From Arthrobacter sp. AQ5-06 (GTDB lineage Bacteria > Actinomycetota > Actinomycetes > Actinomycetales > Micrococcaceae), in contig NZ_QMKP01000006.1 of NCBI RefSeq assembly GCF_003287955.1, positions 156,017 to 220,016 on the forward strand: a DNA stretch of 64,000 nt. Reading direction: 5' to 3'. The position numbers were made by a program, and so were the translations under genes. Below, piece by piece: positions 29,561 through 39,200 of this stretch. How positions within the stretch are numbered: the stretch's first letter is position 1; each line of letters begins with the position of its first letter. Under the pieces are notes generated by a model. It saw nothing but the letters and a program-made list of their open reading frames with translations. It was not told the DNA's origin and made no database searches.

Positions 29561-31570
29561 CTAGCTGGTCCGGTTACGGACGGCTTCTGTGATCCGTTTG
29601 ATGGCCTCGGCCACCGGCACGCCGTTATCCTGGCTCCCGTCACGGAAGCGGAAGGACACCGCGCCGGCCTCGGCGTCGTCGCCGCCTGCGATCAGGACAA
29701 ACGGGATCTTGTCCTTGCTGGCGGTGCGGATCTTCTTGGGGAACCTGTCCGAGGACGTATCCACCTCGGCGCGGATGCCAGCCGCCTTGAGCTGGTCAAC
29801 GACGTCGAACATGTACTCGTTGAAGGTTTCGGCCACCGGGATGCCCACCACCTGGACAGGGGAAAGCCACGCCGGGAACGCGCCGGCGTAGTGCTCTGTG
29901 AGCACACCCATGAACCGCTCGATGGAACCGAAGAGCGCGCGGTGGATCATCACGGGACGCTGACGGGTGCCGTCGGCCGCCTGGAATTCCAGCTCGAAGC
30001 GTTCCGGGAGGTTGAAGTCCAGCTGGATGGTGGACATCTGCCAGGTGCGGCCCAGTGCGTCCTTGGCCTGGACGGAGACCTTCGGGCCGTAGAAGGCTGC
30101 TCCGCCCGGATCCGCGACCAGTTCCAGGCCGGATTCCTCAGCCACCTCGGCCAGGGTCCGGGTGGCTTCTTCCCAGGCGGCGTCCTCGCCGACGTACTTC
30201 TCCGGGTCCTTGGTGGACAGCTCCAGGTAGAAGTCGTTCAGGCCGTAGTCCTTCAGCAGGTCGAGCACAAACTTCAGAGTCTTGGTGAGTTCGTCCTTCA
30301 TCTGCTCGCGGGTGCAGTAGATGTGGGCGTCGTCCTGTGTCATGCCACGGACCCGGGTCAGGCCGTGGACCACGCCGGACTTCTCGTACCGGTACACCGA
30401 ACCGAACTCGAAGAGACGCAGCGGCAGTTCGCGGTAGGACCGTCCACGCGAGCGGAAGATCAGGTTGTGCATGGGGCAGTTCATCGGCTTGAGGTAGTAA
30501 TCCTGGGCAGGCTTGCGGACTGTACCGTCTGCATTAAGTTCCTCATCCACGCGCATGGGCGGGAACATGCCTTCCTTGTACCAGTCCAGGTGGCCCGAGA
30601 CTTCGTACAGGTGGCCCTTGGTGATGTGGGGAGTGTAGACGAACTCGTAGCCGGCGTCGACGTGGCGCTGGCGGGAGTAGTCCTCCATCTCCTTGCGGAT
30701 GATGCCACCCTTGGGGTGGAACACCGGCAGGCCGGAGCCCAGCTCGTCGGGGAAGGAGAACAGGTCAAGTTCGACGCCGAGCTTGCGGTGGTCGCGCCGC
30801 TCAGCCTCCGCGATGCGCTCCTGGTAGGCCTTGAGCGCGTCCTTGGTGGGCCAGGCGGTGCCGTAGATGCGCTGCAGCTGCTGGTTCTTCTGGTTGCCCA
30901 GCCAGTACGCGGAGGAGGACCGGGTCAGGGCGAAGGCGTTGGAGATGAGCTTGGTGTTGGGCAGGTGCGGGCCGCGGCAGAGGTCGCACCAGACCGTGGT
31001 GCCCTCTTTGCGCTCGACGTTGTCGTAGATGGTGATGTCGCCCGCGCCGACCTCGACGTTGACGCCCTCGCCGGCTTCGGCGGCGTTGTTCTTCTTACCC
31101 AGGAGCTCGAGCTTGTAGGGCTCGTTCTTCATGGCCTCGCGGGCCTCGTCCTCGCTGACCACGCGGCGGACGAACTTCTGGTTCTGGTTGACGATCTTGA
31201 GCATCATCTTCTCGAGGGTCTTGAGGTCCTCGGGGGTGAACGGTTCGGCGACGTCGAAGTCGAAGTAGAAGCCGTCGGTGATGTACGGGCCGATGCCCAG
31301 CTTGGCGTCCGGGCGCAGCTGCTGCACTGCCTGGGCCATCACGTGGGCGGTGGAGTGGCGGAGGACGTCCAGGCCGTCAGGGGAATCGATGGTGACGCCC
31401 TCGATCTCGGCGCCCTCGGGCAGCTCCTGGTCCAGGTCCTTCAGCTCGCCGTTGACGCGGGCAACAACAACATCGCGGCGCTCAAAGAAGAGTTCCGCAC
31501 CGGTTGTCCCGGTAGTCACCTTGGTCTCTTCGCCATCGACGATGAGGGTGATCTGCTGGGCATCTGACAC
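29561..31570 (-). CDS. thrS: Threonine--tRNA ligase
   Basis: 669 residues. Domains are TGS, the SAD editing domain ([14 protein letters not shown]), the class II catalytic core ([20 protein letters not shown] and [19 protein letters not shown]) and an anticodon-binding domain near the end. The start is GTG at 31570. It is the first gene of the thrS-HIT-phosphatidyltransferase set; the HIT start is 20 bases downstream. Confidence 0.96.
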   Translation of the reverse strand: MSDAQQITLIVDGEETKVTTGTTGAELFFERRDVVVARVNGELKDLDQELPEGAEIEGVTIDSPDGLDVLRHSTAHVMAQAVQQLRPDAKLGIGPYITDGFYFDFDVAEPFTPEDLKTLEKMMLKIVNQNQKFVRRVVSEDEAREAMKNEPYKLELLGKKNNAAEAGEGVNVEVGAGDITIYDNVERKEGTTVWCDLCRGPHLPNTKLISNAFALTRSSSAYWLGNQKNQQLQRIYGTAWPTKDALKAYQERIAEAERRDHRKLGVELDLFSFPDELGSGLPVFHPKGGIIRKEMEDYSRQRHVDAGYEFVYTPHITKGHLYEVSGHLDWYKEGMFPPMRVDEELNADGTVRKPAQDYYLKPMNCPMHNLIFRSRGRSYRELPLRLFEFGSVYRYEKSGVVHGLTRVRGMTQDDAHIYCTREQMKDELTKTLKFVLDLLKDYGLNDFYLELSTKDPEKYVGEDAAWEEATRTLAEVAEESGLELVADPGGAAFYGPKVSVQAKDALGRTWQMSTIQLDFNLPERFELEFQAADGTRQRPVMIHRALFGSIERFMGVLTEHYAGAFPAWLSPVQVVGIPVAETFNEYMFDVVDQLKAAGIRAEVDTSSDRFPKKIRTASKDKIPFVLIAGGDDAEAGAVSFRFRDGSQDNGVPVAEAIKRITEAVRNRTS

Positions 31571-31686
31571 GGGTGTCTCCTATTCAAAGTTTTAGGCTTC
31601 ATAGCTTGCGGCATACGGGGACCACAGCCAGCCATCGTCAATGCTATCGGTTTCCCTGGAGGCCGACCAACGGGACCCGCGGCCCC

Positions 31687-34600
31687 TCAGCCGCCCATTC
31701 CGGTAATCGCAAGGCTTCGGCTGATCCCGTCCAGGGGATGCGGCACATCGGTGCTCTCCTCGCGGTCCGCCGCGAACGGCAAAGATTCCACCCGGCTCAG
31801 GTCCCAGGCCATGCTTGCGCTCAGGCTGATTCCCCGGGGACCTGTCCGCCGCGTGGTGCCCCGGATCAGCAGCAGCCTGGTGCCGAACAGCAACAGCCCC
31901 GCCTGCTCCTGGGCTTCATGGAAGAACACGGAGTCGACGCAGCCGGTGCCGTCGTCGATGCTGATGAACACCACCCGCCGGCCGCCACGCATGGGCGGTG
32001 TCTGGGTGGCGATGCGCACTCCGGCCACCAGCACCTCGGTATTGTTGCGCAGGCTCAACAGTTTGTCTGCAGTGGTGACCCCCAGCCGGTCCAGCATGGG
32101 CCGGTGGCTGTCCATCAGGTGCCCGCTGACATCTATGGCCATCAGGTCCAGTTCAGCCCGGACGTTTTCCACCAGGGTGGGCGCGGGAAGCCCGGGTTTG
32201 ACGTTCCGCAGTTCCACATCCCCCAGCGGAAGGGACAGCTGCCCTTCCATGATGTCGATGCCCTTCCGGGTACCGCCCGCGGCCTGGAGCTTTTGCAGGT
32301 GCTGGACGAGGTCTGCACGGTTGGCGGTGCCGCCCGACTCCCGGTGCAGGGAATCAAAGGCACCCAGCTGGGCGAGCCTTTTGATGCTTGGCTTGCTCAG
32401 CCTGGACCGTGCCCGGAGGTCAGCCAGGGAGTCGTAAGGCTGGCCGGCGACAATCCGTTTGAGCTCGGTCCCGGACAGGCCGTAGATGCCGTTAAGGCTC
32501 AGCCTGATCCCCAGCTTGCCGGCATCCGGCCCGTCCGCGACCCGTTCCACCCGGTACTCGGCCTGGCTGCGGTTGATGTCCAGCGGCAGGATGGGGATGC
32601 CCAGCCTGCGGGCTTCGGCCACCAGCAGCCGCTTGGGGTACATACCGGGGTCGTGTTCCCACAGCCCGGCGAGGAAAGCCTCAGGGTGGTGCGTCTTGAG
32701 CCAGGCGGACTGGTAGGTGGGAACGGCAAATGCCGCACCGTGCGCCTTGCAGAAGCCGAAGCTGCCAAAGGCTTTCAGGGTCCCCCAGACCTTGTCCACC
32801 ACTTCCGGGGTGTACCCCTTGATCCGGGCCTCCTTGCGGAAGAGCTCTTCCACTTTCAGCTCGTGGACCTCATTGCCGAGCGCCCGGCGGAACTCGTCTG
32901 CGCGCGCCAAGCCGCAGCCGGTCATCACGTTGAAGGTTTTCAGGATCTGTTCATGGAAGACAGTGACCCCATGCGTTTCCTGCAGCACGGGTTTCAGGTC
33001 AGGGTGCGGGTAGACCTCCGGCGCGAAGCCGTGCCTGTGCTCCAGGAAAGGCCGCACCATGTCCGATTTCATCGGGCCCGGCCGGAACAGCGAAATGTCG
33101 ATGATGAGGTCATTGAACTCACGCGGCGCCAGCTTGCCGATCAGCTCACGCTGTCCGGGTGATTCGATCTGGAAACAGCCCAGGGTGTGGGTGCTGCGGA
33201 TCAGTTCGTAGGTTGGTTCATCATCCAGCGGCACGGCGTTGAGGTCGATGTGGCCGTTCTCGGCGATGTAGTCCGGCCCGGTCCCGTCAGGACCTGCAGG
33301 GTGGGCCCCTGCCGCCACCACTTCCGCTTTGGAAGGATGGATCCGGATGACTTCCCGGACGGCAAACGCCATGGCGCTCTGCATCCTGACCCCCAGGACA
33401 TCAAGCTTGAGCATGCCCATGGGATCCATGTCGTGTTTATCGAACTGGCTCATGGGCAGCCCCAGTCCGCTGGGCTGCACAGGGGTCCGGTCAAGCAGCG
33501 TGGCATCGCCCAGGATCACCCCGCAGGGATGCATGGAAATATGGCGGGGCAGCCGGTCCAGCCGTTCGGTGAGGTCCACCAGCAGGTCAAGCTGCTGGTT
33601 TTCGGCGAAGTCCCGTTGTTCCACCCGCCCGGCGAACTCCCGCAGCTCAGGTTTCTCAACCAGTGCCTCACGGAATTTCCGGGCCGAAAAGCGCCACAAC
33701 TGCTTGGCGATCTCACCGACGTCGTCCTCGTCCATACCCAGAGCCATCCCGGCGTCGCGGACGGCACCGCGGGCGCGGTACCCGTTCTGCATGCTCATCA
33801 GCGTGACACGCTCGGAACCGAAGCGGTCAAAGATCCGCCGGTACACGTTGTGCCGTTCGGCGCTTTCGACGTCGATGTCGATGTCCGGCAACGTGGCCCG
33901 GTCCCGGGACAGAAAGCGCTCGAAGATCAGGTCGTGTTGCAGGGGGTCCACCTGGCTGACATCAATCAGGTAGTTGACCAGGCTGGAAGCCCCGGAACCG
34001 CGAGTGGCTGCCCTGACCCCCATGTCTGTGATCATCCGGGAGACCTCCGCGACCGTGAGGAAATAGGAGGAAAACCCGAGGTTCCTGATGATCCCCAGCT
34101 CGTGCTCCAGCCGCGAGCGCATGTCCTGGTGGGCTGATCCTGATATTCCGGGGAACCGTCTGCTGATCCCGGCTTCACAGCGCTGCACCAGTTCAACGTG
34201 CGGGTCTTGGCTGATGCCAATGACCGATGCCTCGGGGACTACAGGCTGCTTCCATCCCATGTCAGTCACCGGGTCAATCCGGCAGAAGTCGGCGAGCGCC
34301 TCGGTCTGTGCCATCAGCTGTTTGAGGTCCGCTGTGCCATACCCTGCGGCGCGGATGATTTCCTTGCCCAACTGGAGCATCTGCGCTGATGATTTGAGCC
34401 AGGCTTGCCCATTGGGCTGGAGCAGAGGTTCAGCCGCGAGTTCGGGGAGGGACTTCAGCGTCCGGGCGGAGTCGAGCACGTCCGCCGTGGCGGCACCGTC
34501 CTCTGCGCAGTAGCGGACCGCGTTGGTGAGCACGGCCGGCACGTGGTGTTCTTCCGCGAGTTTGAGCATACGTACTGCATGGGCGGTGCTCAGGGGCGCT

Positions 34601-35175
34601 CCGGGGGCAGTGAGCTGGGAAACGACTTCCGCCACCAAGGTCCCTGGGGGCATGGCGTCCAGCCAGCGTTTGAAAAGGGTGCGCGGACGGAGGTAGCGCC
34701 GGCCGCCCATGGCCCGTCCGACGTCGGAATCCGGGCCGATCAGGACTGTCAGGACCGGCTTCAGGGTTTTTGGGTCAAGCGTGCGGGAGGCGAGTTCGGC
34801 GCGGGTGACCGCCACCGGCACCGCTCCTCCGGCTTTGCCGGAGGTGCGGGCATGGGCATCGGACACCAGCCGGCACAGGGCGCGGTAGCCTGCCCCATTG
34901 TTGTGGCCACGGGCGAGCACCACCACCCTGCCGGCGAGCTGGGTGCGGTGGTCGCCGTCGTCGTCGAAGACCGCAAGGTCCACACCCACGACGGGGTCGA
35001 TGCCGGCTTCCATGCAGGCTTTGAGGTGTTTGATGGTGCCGTAGAGGCCGTCCCGGTCCGTACAGGCGAGCGCTGTTGCGCCGTCCGCGGCGGCAACCTG
35101 GGCCAGTTCATCGGGCCAGGCAACTCCATAGTGTGCGCTGAAGGCCGTGGAAACGTGAAGGTGGGAGAAGCTCAT
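31687..35175 (-). CDS. dnaE2: Error-prone DNA polymerase III alpha subunit DnaE2
   Basis: A 1162-residue C-family polymerase for damage-induced mutagenesis. The PHP domain starts FSHLHVSTAFSAHYGVAWP, the catalytic Asp motif is PDIDIDVES near residue 428, and the C-terminal OB fold is RVVFISIDDGTGCVDSVFF. The start is the ATG at 35175, which overlaps the stop of the upstream DUF6504 gene (ATGA). Expression is expected to be LexA-controlled from the box at 35566. The usual ImuA'/ImuB partners are not in this window. Confidence 0.95.
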   Translation of the reverse strand: MSFSHLHVSTAFSAHYGVAWPDELAQVAAADGATALACTDRDGLYGTIKHLKACMEAGIDPVVGVDLAVFDDDGDHRTQLAGRVVVLARGHNNGAGYRALCRLVSDAHARTSGKAGGAVPVAVTRAELASRTLDPKTLKPVLTVLIGPDSDVGRAMGGRRYLRPRTLFKRWLDAMPPGTLVAEVVSQLTAPGAPLSTAHAVRMLKLAEEHHVPAVLTNAVRYCAEDGAATADVLDSARTLKSLPELAAEPLLQPNGQAWLKSSAQMLQLGKEIIRAAGYGTADLKQLMAQTEALADFCRIDPVTDMGWKQPVVPEASVIGISQDPHVELVQRCEAGISRRFPGISGSAHQDMRSRLEHELGIIRNLGFSSYFLTVAEVSRMITDMGVRAATRGSGASSLVNYLIDVSQVDPLQHDLIFERFLSRDRATLPDIDIDVESAERHNVYRRIFDRFGSERVTLMSMQNGYRARGAVRDAGMALGMDEDDVGEIAKQLWRFSARKFREALVEKPELREFAGRVEQRDFAENQQLDLLVDLTERLDRLPRHISMHPCGVILGDATLLDRTPVQPSGLGLPMSQFDKHDMDPMGMLKLDVLGVRMQSAMAFAVREVIRIHPSKAEVVAAGAHPAGPDGTGPDYIAENGHIDLNAVPLDDEPTYELIRSTHTLGCFQIESPGQRELIGKLAPREFNDLIIDISLFRPGPMKSDMVRPFLEHRHGFAPEVYPHPDLKPVLQETHGVTVFHEQILKTFNVMTGCGLARADEFRRALGNEVHELKVEELFRKEARIKGYTPEVVDKVWGTLKAFGSFGFCKAHGAAFAVPTYQSAWLKTHHPEAFLAGLWEHDPGMYPKRLLVAEARRLGIPILPLDINRSQAEYRVERVADGPDAGKLGIRLSLNGIYGLSGTELKRIVAGQPYDSLADLRARSRLSKPSIKRLAQLGAFDSLHRESGGTANRADLVQHLQKLQAAGGTRKGIDIMEGQLSLPLGDVELRNVKPGLPAPTLVENVRAELDLMAIDVSGHLMDSHRPMLDRLGVTTADKLLSLRNNTEVLVAGVRIATQTPPMRGGRRVVFISIDDGTGCVDSVFFHEAQEQAGLLLFGTRLLLIRGTTRRTGPRGISLSASMAWDLSRVESLPFAADREESTDVPHPLDGISRSLAITGMGG

Positions 35176-35507
35176 GCTGTTTGGGGCCGGAGTGCGTCGT
35201 GGATCCGCAGGAGCCTCCAGCGGCCGCTGCCGATATGCCTGCTCAGGTCCAGGGTGAGTGGCTCTCCTGCATCCCGAGAGCCGGCACTCCGCTGGTCCGC
35301 CTGTACTTGAACGCGCCAGATTTCGTGGTCCACCAGCCCCGGCCCGGTGCCCAGGGGCGCACGGCGTTCCTCCGCCCACCACTGCCGGCGTTCGTACCAC
35401 CGGACAGGCTCGGCGCACACGGTGTAGTGCCGCCCGGCCCATTGGAGTTTCAGCGGCTGGCCGGTAGCGGTGCAGACGACGTCCACGGACTCGCTGAACA
35501 TACCCAT
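35172..35507 (-). CDS. DUF6504 family protein, cotranscribed with dnaE2
   Basis: 111 residues beginning MGMFSESVDVVCTATGQPLK, containing RHYTVCAEPVRWYERRQWW and IWRVQVQADQ. Proteins of this family are commonly encoded between imuB and dnaE2 in actinobacteria. The function is unknown. GGGAGG is five bases before the ATG at 35507, which decides the start over the longer frame. It is translationally coupled to dnaE2 and is the first gene after the LexA box. Confidence 0.8.
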   Translation of the reverse strand: MGMFSESVDVVCTATGQPLKLQWAGRHYTVCAEPVRWYERRQWWAEERRAPLGTGPGLVDHEIWRVQVQADQRSAGSRDAGEPLTLDLSRHIGSGRWRLLRIHDALRPQTA

Positions 35508-35565
35508 GGGCGCCTCCCGGAACTGAACGGAGCTGATGCAAAATGCTGATGCAAAAGCAAGGTAT

Positions 35566-35581
35566 TCGAATACATGTTCGA
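35566..35581 (-). promoter_or_regulatory. LexA-binding SOS box
   Basis: TCGAATACATGTTCGA matches the actinobacterial SOS consensus TCGAAC-N4-GTTCGA with one mismatch and is symmetric further out (ATTCGAA...TTCGAAT). It is 59 bases upstream of the DUF6504-dnaE2 start. Confidence 0.85.
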
Positions 35582-35661
35582 ATAAATTCAGTCTACGACG
35601 GGGCCCCGACAAAACCTAGACAGGGGTGGACGGGCGGGCAGCAGGAGGGCAGGATTGTGGC

Positions 35662-36051
35662 ATGAGCAACCATGACGCACTCCTCAAGCACGTAAGCATC
35701 AAGGCCCAGGACGAAAAGCTCGTGGCAACCTTCGCTATAGAGGGCAACATACCGGGGGCAGGTGCGTACGTAGTGGGACTGGTGGCGGCGAGCCCTGATT
35801 ACTCATCACAAAGACGGTTGGGCATTGAGTTCATGAACGGGGAGGCCATTGCCTTCTACTCGTTCAGCCATGACCAGAGCGCCGAGGAAAACTATGATCT
35901 TGCCGGCGTGACGCACTCGGGCAACACCATCACGGGCAACTTCCCCGTCGCGGCCGTCCACGGCCTGGGCAAGGGCCACATTATGTCGGCCTTTAGCGAG
36001 GCTGACGGCCGGGAGTTCCAGTCGGGCGTCGCCGTCGAGGAAGCGCTCTAG
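35662..36051 (+). CDS. Hypothetical protein
   Basis: 129 residues from the ATG at 35662 (MSNHDALLKHVSIKAQDEKL), preceded at 13 bases by AGGAGGG. The frame is open 12 codons further upstream. No signal peptide or membrane helix is visible; composition and alternating pattern suggest a beta-rich soluble fold. I do not recognise the family. It is divergent from DUF6504-dnaE2, so it could share the SOS-controlled region, but no second LexA box is seen for it. Confidence 0.7.
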   Translation: MSNHDALLKHVSIKAQDEKLVATFAIEGNIPGAGAYVVGLVAASPDYSSQRRLGIEFMNGEAIAFYSFSHDQSAEENYDLAGVTHSGNTITGNFPVAAVHGLGKGHIMSAFSEADGREFQSGVAVEEAL

Positions 36052-36106
36052 CAAACACCGAGGCAGCTGCTGCCGGAACCATGTCCGGACAGCACCCGGG
36101 GCGGCG

Positions 36107-36427
36107 TCAGCTGCTTTCCTTGTGGACCTTCATTTCGAGTTCGATGAACCCCGAGATCATGGCCCGGTAGGTTGATTCCACGATGTCCGGATCAATGTCC
36201 TTCTTTTCCGCGGCGGACCGGACATGCTCAATCACCCGTTCCACCCGGCCGGGGGCTCGGACTTCAGCGTCGTCCCCCTTCAGGGTTCCGGCGATCCGGA
36301 TCAAGCGTTCACGCCGCGCAATGAGGGTGACAATCTGCTCGTCAACTTCGTCGACCGCAATCCGAACGGCAGCGAGCTGTTCCTTGTCGGCCAAAGCGTC
36401 CCTGTCGTTTCCTTGAATTGTTGCCAT
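36107..36427 (-). CDS. Chorismate mutase, AroQ type
   Basis: 106 residues. It shows the helical AroQ pattern: RIAVDEVDEQIVTLIARRERL, RIAGTLKGDDAEVRAPGR and SGFIELEMKVHK. It converts chorismate to prephenate for Phe/Tyr synthesis. The start is the ATG at 36427 (MATIQGNDRDA), 19 bases from the divergent VOC gene. An in-frame start further upstream (36469) is less likely. Confidence 0.85.
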   Translation of the reverse strand: MATIQGNDRDALADKEQLAAVRIAVDEVDEQIVTLIARRERLIRIAGTLKGDDAEVRAPGRVERVIEHVRSAAEKKDIDPDIVESTYRAMISGFIELEMKVHKESS

Positions 36428-36446
36428 CTTCTGACAGTATCGAAGC

Positions 36447-36869
36447 ATGCAGCCCCGAGTCGACTTCATCTCACTAGGCGTTCGCAGTGTTGACGCCTCC
36501 CGCCGGTTCTATGTGGAAGGCCTCGACTGGCCTGTCCACCGGGAGTTTCCCGGTGATGTGGTGTTCATCCAGGTCAACCACGGCCTCATCCTTTCCTTGT
36601 GGGATGCCGCGCAGATGCACGCCGAGGCGGGGGTAGGTGCTCCCGGCCCGGTCCCCTGCATCACGCTCAGCCACAACCTGCCCAGCACCGAAGCGGTGGA
36701 TCGGGTCATGGCGGAGGCGGCATCGGCCGGGGCCACCATCATCGCCGTGCCCGTCACACAGCCCTGGGGCGGGTATAGCGGCTATTTCGCCGATCCGGAC
36801 GGCTTCCGCTGGGAGATTGCCTATAACCCCACTTGGAGAGTGGACGACGATGGCAAAGTCACCGTCTAG
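36447..36869 (+). CDS. VOC-family (glyoxalase/dioxygenase fold) protein
   Basis: 140 residues with two beta-alpha-beta-beta-beta units: VDFISLGVRSVDASRRFYVE at the start and QPWGGYSGYFADPDGFRWEI near the end, the classic vicinal-oxygen-chelate pattern. The substrate is unknown. There is almost no 5' leader room (19 bases to the divergent gene), and TATCGA precedes the ATG at nine bases, so translation may be leaderless. Confidence 0.85.
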   Translation: MQPRVDFISLGVRSVDASRRFYVEGLDWPVHREFPGDVVFIQVNHGLILSLWDAAQMHAEAGVGAPGPVPCITLSHNLPSTEAVDRVMAEAASAGATIIAVPVTQPWGGYSGYFADPDGFRWEIAYNPTWRVDDDGKVTV

Positions 36870-36893
36870 GGGCATGTCGCCCGGAGCGCCGGC

Positions 36894-37643
36894 TCAGAAC
36901 AGCGCTTCCACCGGCCAGATGAGTTCCGGGGAGTTGTTGCGTACGTTGCCCACCTCGGTGCCGACGGAATCCACGTGCCACCCGGAAGCGGCGTCCTTCA
37001 CGCCTGACCTTACGAGGTCCACCAGTCCCGCGGCGTCATCGGCGTGGGGGTCAAGCCACGCTGCCATCGTGGTCCGGTCCATGGGCAGTGGCACGCGGTC
37101 GTGCAGGGCAGTGAGCTTGCCGAAAATTGTGGACTCAGCACCAGGTGGCGGGGTGTCTGCCGTCAGGATGGACGTGGAGAGCATCCACCGACCGGGATCG
37201 CCCTCGGCCTTGGATGGATCCTTCCACCACTCATACAGGCCGGCGAACACCAGCCCGCTGCCTTTGCCCGGATGGACATAGTAGGGCTGCTTGGCTTTGC
37301 CGGTGCCCTGCTTCCATTCGTAGTACCCGTCGGCCGGGACAGCGCAGCGACGTGACTTCACGGCCTTGCGGAAGGCCGGCTTCTCCAGCACAGTCTCGCT
37401 CCGCGCGTTGATCATCTTGGGGCCGATACCCGGATCCTTCGCCCAGGACGGCACCAGGCCCCAGCGGGCCACATGCAGCTGCCGCACAGGGCCGTCGTCG
37501 ATCAACCGTTCAAGGACGATCGGCACATCGTCGGTTGGCGCCACGTTCCATGACGGGGGAAGGTGCACTTCGTCCTCCAGCTGGGCATCAAAGTCGGCCA
37601 GCAAATCGCCCACGGCCCGTGCCATCACATAGCGTCCACACAT
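36894..37643 (-). CDS. SOS response-associated peptidase (SRAP/HMCES/YedK-like)
   Basis: 249 residues starting MCGRYVMA; after removal of Met, Cys2 is the residue that crosslinks to abasic sites in single-stranded DNA. Other family features are [41 protein letters not shown] and the C-terminal His region HDRVPLPM. It protects abasic sites at forks. It is convergent with VOC. No SOS box was seen in the 130 bases upstream. Confidence 0.93.
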   Translation of the reverse strand: MCGRYVMARAVGDLLADFDAQLEDEVHLPPSWNVAPTDDVPIVLERLIDDGPVRQLHVARWGLVPSWAKDPGIGPKMINARSETVLEKPAFRKAVKSRRCAVPADGYYEWKQGTGKAKQPYYVHPGKGSGLVFAGLYEWWKDPSKAEGDPGRWMLSTSILTADTPPPGAESTIFGKLTALHDRVPLPMDRTTMAAWLDPHADDAAGLVDLVRSGVKDAASGWHVDSVGTEVGNVRNNSPELIWPVEALF

Positions 37644-37707
37644 GGCTCCAGCATGCCATCAGCGTTATGTACTGTCATCCGGCACCGCATCCGCCGGGCC
37701 AGCTCAG

Positions 37708-37733
37708 GGAATAGCCCGCCCCGGGTTACCGTT
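37708..37733 (+). promoter_or_regulatory. SigR/SigH-type thiol-stress promoter of the mycoredoxin gene
   Basis: GGAAT at 37708 and GTT at 37731 are separated by exactly 18 bases, matching the actinobacterial SigR/SigH consensus (GGAAT-N18-GTT). It lies about 40 bases before the GTG start, and mycoredoxins are typical members of that regulon. Confidence 0.7.
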
Positions 37734-37773
37734 GACGGGGACGAACCCCCTCAACGATTATCAGGAGAACTCC

Positions 37774-38031
37774 GTGGACTTTACCCCCGAGAACGGCACC
37801 ATCACCATGTTTTCCACCACCTGGTGCGGCTACTGCAACCGGCTCAAGAAGCAGCTGGACGCGCAGGGCATCGGCTACACGGAAATCAACATCGAAGAGG
37901 TGGAGGGCACAGCCGACCTCGTGGAACAGCTCAACGGCGGCAACCGCACCGTCCCCACCGTGCTTTTTCCGGACGGCACCGCCGCCACCAACCCCTCCGC
38001 TGCCGAGGTAAAGAGCCGCCTCGCAGCCTGA
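37774..38031 (+). CDS. Mycoredoxin / glutaredoxin-like thiol oxidoreductase
   Basis: 85 residues of thioredoxin fold. The active site is [14 protein letters not shown] (CGYC), with the cis-Pro in [13 protein letters not shown]. Such proteins reduce mycothiolated disulfides in actinobacteria. The GTG at 37774 follows AGGAGAACTCC, which decides the start over the long upstream frame. The next gene is a mycothiol-dependent dehydrogenase, which fits a mycothiol redox role. Confidence 0.88.
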   Translation: MDFTPENGTITMFSTTWCGYCNRLKKQLDAQGIGYTEINIEEVEGTADLVEQLNGGNRTVPTVLFPDGTAATNPSAAEVKSRLAA

Positions 38032-38049
38032 CCACCGCAGCTCGTGTGG

Positions 38050-38093
38050 TAGACAGAACGGGACCAACATCCGTGTTGGTCCCGTTCTGTCTA
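38050..38093 (+). terminator. 20-bp perfect-stem hairpin between mycoredoxin and the dehydrogenase
   Basis: Bases 38050-38069 pair perfectly with 38074-38093 around the loop TCCG. It lies 18 bases after the mycoredoxin stop and ends 21 bases before the dehydrogenase start. Both genes point the same way, so it probably separates the two transcripts. Confidence 0.75.
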
Positions 38094-38114
38094 TCTGCAA
38101 TGAGGGAGCCTTTC

Positions 38115-39200
38115 GTGGTCCATAAAGTCAAAGGTGTCGTAGCCCGTTCCAAGGGGGCCCCGGTCACTCTGGAGACCATCCTGGTCCCGGATCCGGGTCC
38201 GGGCGAGGCCCTGGTGGACATCCTCACCAGCGGCGTCTGCCACACCGACCTGCACTACAAACTGGGCGGCATCAGCGATGACTTCCCGTTCCTCCTGGGC
38301 CACGAAGCCACCGGAGTGGTCAGCGCCGTAGGCCCCGACGTCACGGACGTCGCCCCGGGCGACCGCGTGGTGCTCAACTGGCGGGCCGTCTGCGGCAACT
38401 GCCGCGCCTGCAACCGCGGCCAGGCACAGTACTGCTTCAACACCCACAACGCCACCCAGAAGATGACGCTCGAGGACGGCACCGAGCTGTCCGCCGCCCT
38501 GGGCATCGGCGCCTTCGTCGAAAAGACACTCGTAGCCGCCGGCCAGTGCACCAAAGTGGATCCCGACGCCGATGCTGCCGCCATCGGCCTGCTCGGCTGC
38601 GGCGTCATGGCCGGACTGGGCGCCGCCATCAACACCGGCGGCGTCAAGCGCGGTGACACCGTCGCCGTCATCGGCTGCGGCGGTGTAGGCGTGGCTGCCA
38701 TCGCCGGCGCCGCGCTCGCCGGCGCAACCACCATCATCGCCGTCGACATCGACGCGAAAAAGCTGGACCGTGCCAAGGAACTCGGCGCCACCCACACTGT
38801 GGACTCCTCGGATTCCGACCCTGTGGAGAAAATCCGGGAACTCACCGGCGGCTTCGGCGCAGACGTGGTGATTGACGCCGTCGGCCGTCCCGAAACCTAC
38901 AAGCAGGCGTTCTACGCCCGCGACCTCGCCGGCACTGTTGTCCTGGTGGGCGTGCCTACGCCGGAGATGACCCTCGAGCTGCCCCTCCTGGACATCTTCG
39001 GCCGCGGCGGATCGCTGAAGTCCTCCTGGTACGGTGACTGCCTGCCGTCCCGGGACTTCCCCATGCTGATCAGCCTCTACAAGCAGGGCAAGCTGGACCT
39101 GGATGCCTTCGTGACCGAGCGGATCACCATTGACCAGGTGGAGGAAGCGTTCGAGAAGATGCACTCCGGTTCGGTGCTGCGGTCGGTGGTGGAACTGTGA
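38115..39200 (+). CDS. S-(hydroxymethyl)mycothiol dehydrogenase (zinc alcohol dehydrogenase)
   Basis: 361 residues of class III-type zinc alcohol dehydrogenase. Zinc ligands are in [29 protein letters not shown] and [15 protein letters not shown]; the Rossmann loop is [17 protein letters not shown]. The sequence closely resembles the mycothiol-dependent formaldehyde dehydrogenases of actinobacteria ([17 protein letters not shown]). It oxidises the mycothiol-formaldehyde adduct. The GTG at 38115 is chosen because GAGGGAG lies upstream at good spacing; an ATG at 38100 is also in frame. Its stop overlaps the next start. Confidence 0.9.
   Translation: MVHKVKGVVARSKGAPVTLETILVPDPGPGEALVDILTSGVCHTDLHYKLGGISDDFPFLLGHEATGVVSAVGPDVTDVAPGDRVVLNWRAVCGNCRACNRGQAQYCFNTHNATQKMTLEDGTELSAALGIGAFVEKTLVAAGQCTKVDPDADAAAIGLLGCGVMAGLGAAINTGGVKRGDTVAVIGCGGVGVAAIAGAALAGATTIIAVDIDAKKLDRAKELGATHTVDSSDSDPVEKIRELTGGFGADVVIDAVGRPETYKQAFYARDLAGTVVLVGVPTPEMTLELPLLDIFGRGGSLKSSWYGDCLPSRDFPMLISLYKQGKLDLDAFVTERITIDQVEEAFEKMHSGSVLRSVVEL

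Noticed and set aside
29891..31567. A 558-codon open frame antisense to thrS
   Set aside because: Composition follows the codon bias of the opposite strand, with no domain and no ribosome-binding site. It is a high-GC shadow of thrS.
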